Below, one piece after another: positions 1 to 13,600 of a DNA stretch of 64,000 nucleotides. The DNA comes from Taeniopygia guttata (lineage: Eukaryota; Chordata; Aves; Passeriformes; Estrildidae). A program made the translations under genes and the position numbers. The stretch's first letter is position 1. Every line of letters begins with the position of its first letter. The stretch spans positions 10,742,001 through 10,806,000 of the forward strand of contig NC_133030.1 in NCBI RefSeq assembly GCF_048771995.1. The letters are read 5' to 3'. A model generated the notes under the pieces. The model saw only the letters and a list, made by a program, of their open reading frames with translations. It did not search any database and was not told the origin of the DNA.

Positions 1-2609
1 CTCCAGTGAGTGCAAACAGACACAGCAGGGGGAAAACCAAGAGCAGCAATAAATTAATCTATTCCTTGGAGCCTTAAGGTTGTTGAACATCACACAAAAG
101 GAATTTAATAAGTATACATGTTTATATTTATTTGTAACTTAAATATTGTGAACTTGATGTGAAAGGGTTTAAAATATCACCAATAGAGAGACACGCCAGA
201 CAGGGAATCATCATTGAAGATCCAGTTATTATCAGATAAATCTGCTATAAAAACCACATTTCAAAATCTTCAGCTTACTTATGGCTCTGTGTGATTTTTG
301 TTGACCCTGCAAAGTACCAAACCCTCCTGGTCTTGTTTGTCCCTAAAACACAGCTGAGGCACAAGCTCTAAATGTCTTGTCCAAGGTCACTAAGGCCAGG
401 TCTCACAGCAGCGTTTCAAATTCAGGGGTCAGTGGCTCCTAGTCAAGATAAGACCAATCTATTTTTATATAAACACTCATTTGCCCAATAGCAGCCCAGT
501 TGCCTGCAGGTAGAAGCCCTCCAGACTGCTGCTGTGAGGTTAGTTACAAACCTACCTGTGGGAATATCTGGGATACAGAGTGGGCATTGTCAGGGGTTGA
601 GTAATGCCATGAACCAGACTAGGAGAAAAGTTTGCTGGGGGAGGAACAGTCACTGCTAGAAAGAGGTATTTAGTCATTAACTCTGAAGGAAACTATTCAG
701 GAAAGGGATTTCTGTATAAAACCTGCCAGAGCTCCCAACACTTGGATTCTGTGGCTTTATTCAGGATTATACATATAAATTTCAATAACCAGCTTGACGA
801 GGTACTAAATTAAAATGCTGGAGAAGATCAAGCATTTTCTTTTCTAATTATAATATTAAAACAAAAATGCACTTCAGACAGAGCTGAAGGTGGGGTTGGG
901 GGTTGAGTCCCAGCACACCATGCATTTCACACCTCTCCCTGTCTGGGCAGAAAAGGTCAGAGGAAAATTTGAATTGAAGACCAATTCCAAAGGACAATTT
1001 GCAATTTGATGGGTTCAAGTTCCCTCTGTACCCCAACTTCAAAGCTGGCAGAAACCAGCATTGCCTCCCAAAAAGCGAGCCCACCCTCCTTCTCACCCCA
1101 GAGCATTCCACTCTTGTCCCCAAACTACTTTAACACAAACAGTGAAGCAAAACAAAGCACTGATCCAGGTCGAACTCTAGCTTTTTTTTGTTGTTGTTTG
1201 GGGAGTTAGTTTCCACATCCATAATGCCTCTGAACTGGATCACTATGCAAATGTTTGCAGAAGCAGCAGGAGAAAGATGGCACAGGGCCAGAAGTGAACT
1301 GCCAGGGCTTGAAAGGGCAGAACCACTTTATCCAATGTCAGCATTAATGTCTGCCAGCATGGAGTGGATCTGAGACACCACTGCCCAAATGACAGGAAAG
1401 AGATGTCCACAAACACAGGCATCTGATTAACCCAAATGGAAATGTTATCAGCACCCAAATTCCACAACTCCAACCAGGGCAGGGCTGAAAGCCACAGACA
1501 CAAAACTCAGCCAGGCAAAGGCAAAACCTAGAAGAAAACATCTACAAGAAAAAAGCCAGAACATGCACAAGGAGTCCTAAAGAATCCACAGCAAAACCTC
1601 AAGGGAGACAAGGCACTTGGAGCTCCCTTGTTCTCCCAGCTCCACCAGACAGAAACAACCACCCCCCGATTACAGATTTATTCCCCATTCAGCAGTCCCT
1701 CACTTAAATTAATTCCTGGTGATGTTAAATAACTGTAACACCCAGATAAATATTTTAGGAGATGAGTTCTGACACAAACATTACAGTACCAGAATGATGA
1801 GCAAAAATTCCTCCTGTACTTTTCTCTGAAGCTGTTGTTTCTCAGTGTGGCATCTCATGCTTCCAAACTGAATTATTGATTGGAAATCAATATTCAAAAT
1901 CAATGGTCATATCCATTGGTTCTCATCAGCACCACCAGGAGAGTGTATTCACTGACCTGCTAAAGAACAGATTTATCCAGCCCTTGAATTTTTTGCTGGG
2001 CGAGTGTCACATTGTTTTGCAAAAGGGCTCGAGAGTGAAATTTCACCCCACCTTTTATTTTTTAAGGAAACAAAGAAGAAAATTGTGTAAAGAAATTGTC
2101 AAATCTGCAACTTATTTCTGAGTTCTCTTGCTCATGCCTATTTGCACAGACTCGCTAAGAAGAGGTTAAGCCCCATTAACTTTTGGTATTTAGAGTCTTA
2201 AATGCCAACATCATATGATTAAAGTGAGTCTGTAAGCAGGTAATTTTTATTTTTGCATTCTTAAACATAGGTACTTTACCATTATCACTGCTGCACACAC
2301 AAAATCTACACAAGCAACCTATTTCTGCAAATACAGGGTAGTTTTTTGAGCTTGTTACCAAGCAGCTTTGGATGATAAATTTCTCCTTTGTTCTCTGTCT
2401 CTTCTACTTAGCATTTATTTTCCCTGTAAACTATTCAGCTGGTCATGGTATCTCCATGGAAAGGCTGAAGTTCAGCCAGGCAGATGTAAAAAGACATTTT
2501 GGGAAGGAATAGGTACAAAGAAAACAGGAGACAAGCAACTACTTCTGCTGAATAAGGAAGGCTGGAAGACAGGCAGAGAAGCAGATGTTGAAAAAGGTTT
2601 TGAATGTTT

Positions 2610-2663
2610 GAAGTGGAATTTCAACATGAAAAACATCTGAAGTAGGATTTCAACATGAGAAAA
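2610..2663. repeat. Short tandem duplication, 29-bp unit
   Basis: gaagtggaatttcaacatga (then aaaacatct) is followed directly by gaagtaggatttcaacatga (then gaaaac): two adjacent diverged copies. Confidence 0.8.
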
Positions 2664-3575
2664 CAAAATCTGCTGGCAGGAAGAGGAACCAAGGGTAAAG
2701 ACTTAGCACACAGTGGAGCATTAAAATTGGTTAGAATGGATACAAAATGATTCAAACATATTAACAGAGGAAACATAGCAAGTATTTATAAATGTTAACC
2801 AGCACAGGGAAGTTTGCAGTAAAGGCCAGCTCCCAGTGGCAATATAAGTTCTTAAGTGGCTTCTTTTAAGCCCCTGTAAGGCCTCCAGAACAATTCTGGC
2901 TGACCTTTATTTAAAGGTTCTTCTTCCAGAGAAGGAATTAGGCCCAGCCCCGAGAGCCGCACAGAGCTACTTTCCAGGCTCTGTTCATTTCTACAGTTGC
3001 TTTTAGCATGGCCTCTAATTTTCACATTTATTAGAACTTCTGCTTTCCAACAGATAGACAACAGTGTTCCTAAGGCATTCTTTCAATACTCCTTGCAGTC
3101 GAAACTATAGTTTATATATTTATAAATATATATATTTATATATTTCATGGCAAAATAATAATCACTTTGAAGTATTAAATTAGATCCTTAAAGGAATTGC
3201 ATGCACTTAGTTGTAAAAGCAACATTGTTTGAAAATTTACCTGCTTAATATATATTGATCCAGAATTCTAAAACACTCTAAACAGATGTTTAAAAAAAAA
3301 AAGCTAAGTAAGAAAATAAGCAGCTAAATTAGCAATTCAAATAAGGTGGAAAACAACAAAATGTTTTAGGAAGTGCACTAAGCACATTGTCCCAGATACA
3401 CAACTTGACTTGCACCCAAAAACTGAGACGCCTTCTTGGACTCAACATTGTATTCATGAGCAAAACAACAGCCAAGGTATGAAAAGCCAACTTGAAACAT
3501 GGAAAAGTTCATCCATTTTAATCCAGTTCTGGATCCAGAAAGGCATTTCTTCATGACAGCTTTTATATAAAATAT

Positions 3576-3660
3576 CATGAAGAAATTCTTTACTGTGAAG
3601 GTGGGAAGGCACTGGTTGCCCAGAGCAGCTATGGGTACCCCATCCTGGAAGTTTTCTATG
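3576..3660 (+). mobile_element. CR1 LINE fragment
   Basis: The core atgaagaaattctttactgt, gaaggcactggttgcccaga and ccccatcctggaagt follows the CR1 3' coding consensus. Only about 85 bases are recognisable. The 136-codon frame on the opposite strand across it is not a gene. Confidence 0.7.
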
Positions 3661-4407
3661 ACAAAATAAGCTGCAGATGCATTGACTGAAAGAAAAAATT
3701 CCCCTTCACTTATCCAAACCAAGAATGTTACAATATGAGTAGTTGCGACATGTTCTTGAAGTAAAACTGAAGTAGTAGAACATTTCAATTTTTAATAGTC
3801 ACTGTCTGTTTCTAAGAAGATAGATTAAATGGTCATTTTGGGGTGCCTACCAAATTTTCTAACCATACAGGTCAAGGCATTTTATCTTCCAGCCCTTCTG
3901 CTTCCAGCTTCTGCTTGCACTTAGCTATGTAAATATCAAAAAGATTATGATATTTTGGAAGGGAAATGACATATGAGAATTTAAAAATGTTTACAACAGG
4001 AGTCTGGAAAAAAAAAAAAGCTTGTTGAATGTATTTACCTCAATTTCACATCCCCAATGGACAAAGCAGCTCTGTCGCCTGTTAATTTGCATTTGATGTT
4101 TATCAACCTCTTTCCTCTTTACCCATAGAACATTTTTTTCTGATAATTCAAATACAAACAGAATGAAGTGTTAACAGCGAAGCACCACTGGTGTATTTTA
4201 TGTAAATTAGATCAAGCGCTGAATGTAGATAAAGCAGATTTCCTCTCCTCCCTGCACACAGGTTAGCATTTAGAGCTTGCTATGAAGTTTAACCTGATTT
4301 TTCCTCAGATGTGATCCTGATGGGGATTATTATGTCATTTGATTTGCTGTGTTGACAGAAATAGTCTCATTGTTTGCTTTAGTTTAATCAATGGAATAAC
4401 ATGCAAG

Positions 4408-4439
<32 letters not shown>

Positions 4440-5796
4440 GCAAAGCTTCAAATAGATGCTCTGTTTTTCCTATAAAAGGATTAGTTATCTTTGGTTGAGA
4501 GCAGGCAAAACTAATGAAATCAATTACCCTTTCTCCTTGTGTATGCTGGGGTTTTTTCTCATTTAATTTCAACAAATTCATTTCTATTTCAACTCAGCAG
4601 GAAACACCCCTTGAGGTTTGCAGAGGACAAAGTGGTTTGCAAATGTCTACAGGTGGGATTTGGGGGCACAGAGCTCAGACTCTCCAGGTCTGCAGTTCCA
4701 GGCCAGTCCCCTGCCAAAGAGCCCATTGGGGGAGATTTTCCCTGGCCTTCACACCATCTTCATTTCTTTCCTTAATCCAGGGGGAAGCAACAAACAAGCG
4801 GTGACCCAGAAAGGGCGGAGGAGGAGCAGGGAGGTGAGCAGCCCTTGGTTCAGCCAAACTCCACTGCAAGCACAGCCACGTGCCCTGTCCTCACCATCCC
4901 TCTGCCCATCTGTGTCTGTCTGCAGCAAATGTTCCTGGTTCCCAGGGACAGATGGGCTCCAGGCTTCTCTTAATTGCAGAAAAACTTCTGACTTTTTCTT
5001 TTTTCAGAGGTAATTTTGAAAAAGGAGCTCTGTTGACCTCAGCTGCATCTTCCCCAGCTATTTTCCAACCCAAGCTAAGCATATTTTGGGCTTTAATTTA
5101 TACTCCAGCCTGTGCTCATGGCACAACCAAGGACATTCTTTAGGGTTGTGTAGGTGAAGGATGGTGATGACAGAGTGGAGAAAATATTTGCAGGCTTAGA
5201 AAGGTTAAATGATCTGCCAAACTGACCCAGGCAGCACAGTGGCTCTGTAGAATAACTGAAAAATAAAGTGTATTCTTGACCTCTGAGATTTTTTATTCAA
5301 TTCATTAAACAGATAAACTCATTTTTACCAAATTATAGCCAGCCAAAAGTTAGGCAATCAACCCAATTAAACTGATTAAAAGAGCCAGTTTCCTCATTGA
5401 CTACCAAGGTTTAATTATTACCTTCAGTAAACAGCTCAAGAAATAAAATATCACTTCTTAGGCAAGAAGAAAACAGAATGAGACCCATGTTTGTGACCAT
5501 TAGACAAAAGAAGGGAAACAAAAAATAGAAATAATCTTATTGTGTGAAAGCACAGATTCATAAACTCTTCCAGCTTTTGCTATTTAAATGCCATGTTTAG
5601 TTTGGAATTTAATATTAAAACTAAATAGCATGCTAAATCATCCTGGGTTATCTGCTCACAATACCTTTAGTTTAGAGACACTTTAGGGTAACAACAAGGC
5701 TGTTTTCTGAAATATCCCTCTCTCAATGCAGAATCAAAATAAAAATCAGCCTCCCTGAACACAAGGACCTGGATTCTTTGCTGTGCCTTACTTAGA

Positions 5797-6110
5797 GAAT
5801 CACCAAGTCATTTAGGCCACAGGGGTCTCTGGAGGTCTTTATTTCAACCTCTTGCCCAGAGCAGGTCCAGCAAGGAGATCTGCTTGGGCTGCCCATGCTT
5901 TTATCCAGGCCTGCCTGAAAAACCTCCCTGAAGCCAGCTCTTTTCCAGGCTTACCTTTCCCTCTCCTTGCACAATGCTCCAGCTCCCTTTTTCTTGGTGG
6001 CCCTCCACAGAACCTGCTCCAGTTTGTCCATATCTTTCCTTTACTGTGGTGGGTCCAAAACCAGATACAAGGTGCAAGATGTGGTCTGCAGAGTGCCAAG
6101 TCACAGCCAG
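5797..6110 (-). mobile_element. CR1 LINE 3' fragment, antisense
   Basis: On the minus strand this encodes a degraded CR1 reverse-transcriptase C-terminus: the RPHLAPCIWFW stretch corresponds to the CR1 consensus RPHLEYC-x-LW, followed by Lys/Arg-rich sequence and the -ELEHC- region. It ends with the CR1 tail pattern (gacctccagagacc, cctaaatgacttgg, tgattctct) near 5,797. Overlapping open frames here on both strands come from this element and are not host genes. Confidence 0.75.
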
Positions 6111-7400
6111 CACCATAGATTTTCTCCAGTTGGTGGCTATGCAACTTAGTTTGTAATGGAGATTCAAGCAAATTTCAGCATCACCTACATTTCTGGACTC
6201 ATTTATGCCCCTTTACAGCAATTTCTTACAAAGTGCATTTTCTACCTGCCTGTGTAGGTGTCTAATTCAGTCCCAGGTAATGTAAGGCCTCAAATGAGAC
6301 TGTTGGAGAACCAGAAATGCTTTAAACAGATTTATTTCTAATTGACTAGATTCCATGTTGATTGTACTCCTGAAGTCCTGATTAAGTGAATTCATTACCA
6401 TTTATAATTTCTTGACAGCACACTTTGGAGATTCCAGCCATGGAAATTATCACAGTCTAATCAAGATATGCAAGCTGAATATAAAAGCACTTGGGAAAAA
6501 AAAAAAAAAAAACAAACTTGATTGAATCAGGATAGAAAATAATCCTAACAAGAAAATCAGCATCATTTGCACTCCAGGCATGCTACTATCAGTTTCTGCC
6601 ATGAAGAAAGTATTTAGGAAAAGATTTTATTAAATGTTCCAAAGGAAAAGCAACTGAGAGAGGATTTGACAGAACCTTTGTGAACGACACCCACATGTGA
6701 CCATGACTTCCTAGGAATGAAAAGCAGTGATGCCCAGGAACACTGCACTTGGAAGGGCTCCTGGGTTTCGATAAAACTGGAGGCTGGGGTGAGCCTGTAA
6801 GAGGCACCCCTCACTTTGCTGCCCCAGTGCCACCAGGTGGGCTGCTGGTGGGAACAATTATGATGCAAAACTCATTTCCTGATCTGCTGCTGCCATACTT
6901 GCCTGTGCCTGCAACCTGGTCAGAGGGGAAGAGCAGCATCCAGGCAGCTCTGCTTTCCCTGTTATGCAGCTGAGCAGAGAAGGCAATAATTAAGCCCATC
7001 ATGTGAACCAAACCCTTCAGGACATACCCATTAATGAGATTTACAAAACCCTCTCTTTTCTTTGCTGTTTGCAGGAATGAAAGAGGCAGAACTGGCACAA
7101 GAAAAGCCCATTTCAGTATTCACATAAAACTAGAAATACTTTTTTTGTTCACACTTTTAAAGAAAAGAAGCATTAAAAAGATTTGCTATTAGGTTTTATG
7201 TCTGCTTAATGTTCTCCCACAGCTTTTATGTAGCCTTTCTCATAGCTGGTTTTGGGGTTTTTTTTCACACTTGCCATCACTAGCTGCCTCACCTCAAAAG
7301 TTTTCTGCAGTTCTTAATAAATCCAAACTTCTCTTGGTTTTTTAGTCACACATGGAGAGTGACCACTTCTGCATATCAGCTGAATTTTTTTAGATGCTTC

Positions 7401-7650
7401 CTAAAGGGGGCTTATATAAAAGAAGGAGGGTGACTTTTTCCACAGGCAGATAATGACAGGACAAGGGGGAATGATTTTAAACTGAAAGACAAGAGATTTA
7501 GATCAGGAAGAAATTCTTTACCCAGGAGCTGGTGAGGCCCTGGCACCAGGTGCCCAGAGAAGCGGTGGCTGCCCCTGGATCCCTGGAAGTGTCCAAGGCC
7601 AGGCTGGACAGGGCTTGGAGCACCCTGGGATACTGGAAGGTATCCATGCA
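7401..7650 (+). mobile_element. CR1 LINE 3' fragment
   Basis: Contains the hallmark CR1 series: ctaaagggggcttatataaa, tgacaggacaaggggg, aggaagaaattctttac, ggtgaggccctggcaccagg, tgcccagagaagc, ccctggatccctggaag, aaggccaggctggacagggc. The extreme 3' tail after ctggaaggtatccatgc is missing or decayed. The 131-codon frame on the opposite strand is a shadow of this element. Confidence 0.85.
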
Positions 7651-10600
7651 ACTTAAACATTTCAGACAATAGAACACAGTTATTCCCAGCAACGCAACAC
7701 ATTGTCAAACACAACACTTGAAACCCAAATTTGCACACTTGTTTCTGCACATCTCTCTTTAGATTGTTGTGCTTATCTTTTATAGTGGCCCTACCAGAAG
7801 CAAACATTCAATTATTAAATGCCCTAATAAGCTAGAGCATCTAATTCATTAGGCTGAGCTTTGAGGCAGACACATTTTTTAAATCTTTCTCCTTTTCCCA
7901 TTTTTACATACTACTGATCCAAATTATACTGCTTCATGCCACCACACACTTTACAGAAATCCACCTGACACATTTTACATAATTTTTGTAATTTCGTTCC
8001 GCTTCCAGTGCTCATCCAAAGGCACTGTTAAGACTCACTATTCAGTCCTTGATCTGTGTTCATAAATGCACATTGACACAGACACCTGCAGCAGCCAGTG
8101 CAAGAAGAGGCACCTTCAGTCCCTCTTATCACAGAGAAAATGAGTTTTTTAGTTTCCAGATCATACAGAAGCGTCATGCATCACCAAAGGAAACCTAAGT
8201 TTCAATCAGTGTCCTTTTTGTTCTAGTTTTCTGATCTGAGTTTCATGTTTCAATTTATTTTGTAATGATTGAACTGGAAGCCAAGAAAGTGATGTTACTT
8301 CGAGAAATTGTTCTGCATAAGAAGTTCTAAGTCATTTCCAGAGTGCTGCTAAAACTTTTTGGACTGTGTTTTGAAAGAATCAGAGAAAAGTAAAGATAAA
8401 GACATTTATAATACATTTAGAGACTAGAAGTTTTTATTAATAAAAAAGTCTGAAAACACAGCATTTAGGTAAGGTAAAAGAGATAAAAGGAATATGATGG
8501 TGCTGTATCACAAGAGGTTCAAGTCCTTCAGTTCTCACCTAACTGTACAAAATCCTAGAAATTCTTCATCCAGTCCTAAAATTTGCAGGGACCTCATTAA
8601 TAAATTCCTCCTAGATAAAAACAGGGGCAGTGTCACGTCTAACACAAGACATATGATAACTTCAACTGCTAGTTCATATTTCAGGTACTTTGGGGAGGAG
8701 GAGGATACAAGTCAACAAGACCTTTCAGCCATCTTCACTCCAGGCTGCAGTTCAACTGAAAATTCCTCTGCTCTGAGATAATTTTTGTGGGTGGCTACCC
8801 ATCACCATAAAGCAGAAGGAGGAACAGTTTCCCCTTCTGGAGATTATAAAGGTTTTGGAAGCATTTTTTGACCACTTGTTTGTTGAAAAACTCACCTTTG
8901 CAGCATCCAGCTTGACCCACAGGTGAGGTCCTGGGCTGTAACTGTAGCTTTTCCCACCTGATACAAATAATTCAAACATTTTGTCTTCAAAACCAGCTTG
9001 GCACACTTACCTGTCAACACAGGTGACAGCAACAGTGACAAGATGATCATCACAATCTAGTTCCCTTTCATTTCAGATTCCTGAAGAAAACACAGAAGGA
9101 TGTAAAGATTTATAGCTGAACAAAGAAATGTGGCCACAATGACTCAGTGGCCACCCTATTTATATGTTATAAAGCAGAAATGGAAAAGGAGAGAGGAATT
9201 TTATTACATTGCAAATTTCCAAAGTATTCCTCATACTGTAATATAAATATTATGCATAGCTTTGCAAGGGCAGAGCCTGCCATCCATGGCTTCACTCATT
9301 CCAGAGTGCTTCTGGTTCGTGAAGTCAGCACTGAGACAAAAATAGGCTCTTCTGGTTATCAGGAAAGACATTTCAGGCCAGATCTGACAGAAGGTGAAAG
9401 GTGCTGCTCTGCTGATCCCCACAAACATCTTCCTTGATTTAAGTCTTGTCTAAGCTCTGAGCATCCTAGGATGTGCATCTGCTGAACAGCCCAAGTACAA
9501 GCAGAAAAATGCTTGGTTTTGCCTCCCCAAGTCCACCTGAGATCCTGAAATTTGGGTCTGCTGTCTGCAGACAGCACAGCATGCATCCACATATCCATAT
9601 CTAGCTGTGGATGGATATTCAAATTTCACTGCCTTCATTGATGGTTAGAAGCTCATGCTGAATAAAATTCTTTCCTGTTACATATTTTCCTCTTTTTACA
9701 GATCTAAATGGAAGGAAAAATCCAGGTATTTCCATTGCAACAGAAAGTTCGACTAACTCTACTTTTTGTTGTACTCTGCTGTATGGTTCTCCATCAGAAA
9801 ATACCTTTATTTTATTTATTTATAATTTATTATTATACTTCCAGTGTATTTAAGCCTGTTTTTTATTTTAAATATAGACTTTGACACATTTCACTAAAAA
9901 GAAACATTCCTATCCAAAATGTTCTGAGTAGAAAGAAAATAATTGCATATCTGTCTCCAGCACCTGTGTGATTCTTCTCTTTCAGCAGCAACAAAAGAAA
10001 CTATTTCCCACACTGAACTATTGTATTTTGTACCAGTGTCAGCTGCGTTCGAGATTAAGCCTGGTAGGCTTTGCATTTTTAGGGTGGGAGATAAAAATGT
10101 GATTTCCATGATCACTGGGGCTACAGGAAAGGTAGGTAAAAAGTTCAGCAGCTGTTTTTTACAAGGCAAAAACAAGGCAAGGAAAGAAGTCAGCAGGTTG
10201 GAAATAAAACAAAATAAACTGACCTAACAGGTTTCTTAATCTGAGATGGGATAAACGGCTTCTACTTTTGAATTCTCTTTTTTATGCATACCAGCTTTCA
10301 GTTTCTAAATGGATGCACAGAGAGGAAGAATAACCTGGGACTGCATATATCAGAAAGAAAAGTTTCCAAAATTGTTCTTAAACCCTGACACATCAGCTCA
10401 ACATATTCCAAGACCAGGCTTTATTGCTTTTAGGGAAGATTTACATTTGGTCAGGCTGAATAAAGGTAAGAGCACAGCAATGGCTTGCACTTGATTGTGG
10501 AAGAGAGGGGAATGCCAGAAGCTGATTCTGTGTGGAGACCAAGCTCTTCTTACCCAGCAGCATGGTTCCACTTTGTATCTTGGATGTTGACTTGTTTTCA

Positions 10601-13600
10601 CGGTGCTGTCCCAGAGCTAACCCTAAGGATAAGCAAATCAACCTGTAAACCCATGGCTTGCCAAGAGATGGGGAAAGCTCTTTAAATGAGTATTGATATG
10701 CTGCAAATTCATAGGAAAACAAAAATAAATTGTGGCAATCCTGACTTCTTAATGAGACTGGATATGTTACACGGTGGAGAAAGACACTGACACTGGGAGA
10801 GTGAATAACTGTCCTCTCTGCTATTTCTGCAATAGGATTCCCTTAACACCCACTGGTAGACAAAAAACCAAGAGCCCTCCCAGATCCTGCTTTTCCCTCT
10901 TCTCAAGCACAGGATCAGTGGAGCAGAAGCTCTTCTTTGTCTCAGAGCCTCCAATGCATCCCTAAATAAATCTCTGTGCTCAGTTCCCCCTGCAGTAGGT
11001 TTCCCTTCCAGACATCACTTCCATGTGTGGCCAGGCAGGAGAGCACGGCCATGCACAGGCTCATCCCCCTGAAAAAAGACCAACCACAACAGGCACAGTG
11101 CTTTTCCCTCTGCAGGAACTCCAGTGAGGGTCTCTCCTGCACCTAACCACTCATTTTTAAAGTTTGTAGGAGTGTAACACCTTCGGGGATTTCTGATCCT
11201 TTCAAAACTTTGGCTAAAATAAATTCCAGAGCCATTGGAAAGTGGAAGGAGATCGATAAGGAAGGGAAGAAAGGCTGACAGCACAGTCACACAAGCCATT
11301 TTCCTGATCAAGTACATCTCTAAAATGCCAGGATGACTCCAAGCCACCCCAAACAAACAGTGCAGTTGGTGATTTCCATCCAACTCAGTGCTGAGCAGTG
11401 AAGTGCTGTGACATTTTTGCAGAGTGCACTTGGTTCACGGAGCAGCAGAGCTGCAGCCATGTAGTATTTATAGGCCTTCTCCTCCGCTCCCTCTCCCTGC
11501 TCTTTCCCCCTGGGCAAATATGCCAAGATGCTGCCTCCCAAGCCCAGCTGCTGCCACTGCTGGAGGAAAGCCCTTGCTGGAGCACTGTGCTGCAGAGGTA
11601 ACACTCCCAAAAGGTCTGACACAGGGCAAACTTTTCCCCAGGTCTGGCAAAATGACAAAACACTTCAAGAATTTTGTGAATTTTAGCAAGCTGAATTAAA
11701 ATGTCAAGATTTTCCCATTCCTTTTTTCACAGTTTAAAGAATTTCTGTGCAGGAAGGTAGCCTTGTTTGGGGGTGCTTCTCTAGGCCCAGATGCACACCT
11801 AGGAAAGTAAGAGTTACTAACCAAAAATAAATTCAACTACAAGCATACATTTCTACTAACTCACACAAATTAATCCACAAAAATCATACAATCCTATCAA
11901 CAATCTCAAGTGAGTATTTCTGTCCAACTTCTTAATTCTCTTCCAATGCCAGAGAATTCCCAGGTTCTGTTTCTGAGCTGGCTCCCAGCTGACCAGCCAG
12001 CTTGTCTGCACAGATGCCTGCACAGCCACAAAGAAACAGCCATTCCTGTTAATCTATGAGGCTGGCAATGAAAAGGAATACACTGAAATACTCAGAAATT
12101 AAGCACTTGGGAGCATTCAGTGACAGGATGAGCACACCTAAATTAATTCAACTTCAAATGACACACTTCATTCATTTAACCCCGACTTTTCTGAATACAA
12201 ACACTCACAGCATCCTGTTTTCTCTGTGGTCAGGTACATAAGAATGCCATGTGCCTTGAGGACCCTTTTAGTGGCACACAGGCTCATGTTTTTCCTAGCA
12301 GCCTCTGAAATCAAAGGTAATTTATATGTGATGCCTAAGAATGTGAATACCAGTAGAGTTCATTTGACTACAGAACACTTGACACCACCCATTTCAGTTA
12401 AAAACCTGCTAAAGCAGGCCAGTTATGCTGCATGGAAGTCTCAAATGCTGATTGAACAGAAAACTCATGTAATTTATAGGGAGCCGAAGGTACTTTGCAC
12501 TGTCAGGCTGCAGGCAGTCCATTAGTTTAGCAATTTTCAGAGACTCCCAGATGTCTTTAGTATTAATAAACCCCAAACACACACACACTCTGAATTCTCC
12601 ACTTTCCCCACAAGTTAAATTGAGAGCTCAAATACTGAGAGAAGCACTAAGACCAAGGCTTGTGTCTCCAGCACATGATGGATTCAAATCCTGCCTGGGA
12701 GAGATGTAATAACTAAACCTGATTTGATTCCAGCTTAGCAAAAACAGAGACAATGAGCTGAAAAATGAGTGTAGCAAGGGAAGAGCTACCTGAGATTTTG
12801 GGAGGCTACTTTCAGCTAATCCTGCCATTATGTAAAGCCAGTGCAAACACAGCCTGGTCACGAGGTGGAAATGTGAACAGAATCAGGAAAACTGTTCAAG
12901 GAAGTGGAAAAATAGTTATTTTCTTCATAGGGAGACACCATAATTGGGCACATATTTAAAATTCTGAATAGAATTCTACATGGACCTTTTCAGAACTAAA
13001 TATGAGTCTACAGCTGTTCAAACATTTGCTGAATGAACTCACATATTTGTATCTCTCTTAGGTGTTTTTTCTATGCCCCACTAATTTTTTTTTTCCTCAG
13101 CGGCCTAAACACAATGGCCTAAATGTTTGTATATTGTGTGGCAGCAAAGAAACACCAGATGCTTTGTGCCTTCAGATTATTCACTGTTTATGGCATTAAG
13201 TTCATCCTAGCAGCAAAAAACTAAATACCAAAATCTAATTCCTGTCCAAATCCCAACAATATAAATATGCGCTGCTAACTCCTATATATTGAAGAGAAAG
13301 AACCTCCCAGACAATACTTCTTTGAAGGCACTGAAAGCCACAACATGCATCAGATCCTGCATTTTGGCTGTCTGATCACAGTAGGTTAAAAAAATATTTC
13401 CAATATGGAAAGAAAAATCCCTCCTTCCTATGCTTATCTAAACATAAAATGGCAATATATTTAAAGTAGTATGGACTAGTGCAAATTATTAGCAATCAGT
13501 GAAGAAAGAAAAATGTGCCCTCAGTTCATGGCTCATAATTATTTCATTTCCCAAATACTGCAAAAATCCCTGATAACTGCTAAATAATAAAAGCTCTACA

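Larger units (their letters stand above)
1..5796. other. Intergenic or intronic DNA, no gene recognised
   Basis: Apart from the 29-bp duplication at 2.6 kb, the CR1 piece at 3.6 kb and a poly(A) run at 4.41 kb, I see no gene. An AT-rich stretch (about 3,105-3,145) is simple sequence. The block at about 4,080-4,400 is rich in TAAT/ATTA-type motifs and looks unlike repeat DNA, so it may be a conserved non-coding element. The short open frames on both strands show no codon-like pattern, splice structure or known domain. Confidence 0.5.

Noticed and set aside
3378-3788. 136-codon minus-strand frame
   Set aside because: It runs antisense across a CR1 fragment and shows no domain or splice structure.
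7412-7807. 131-codon minus-strand frame
   Set aside because: Antisense of the CR1 3' region. Not a host gene.
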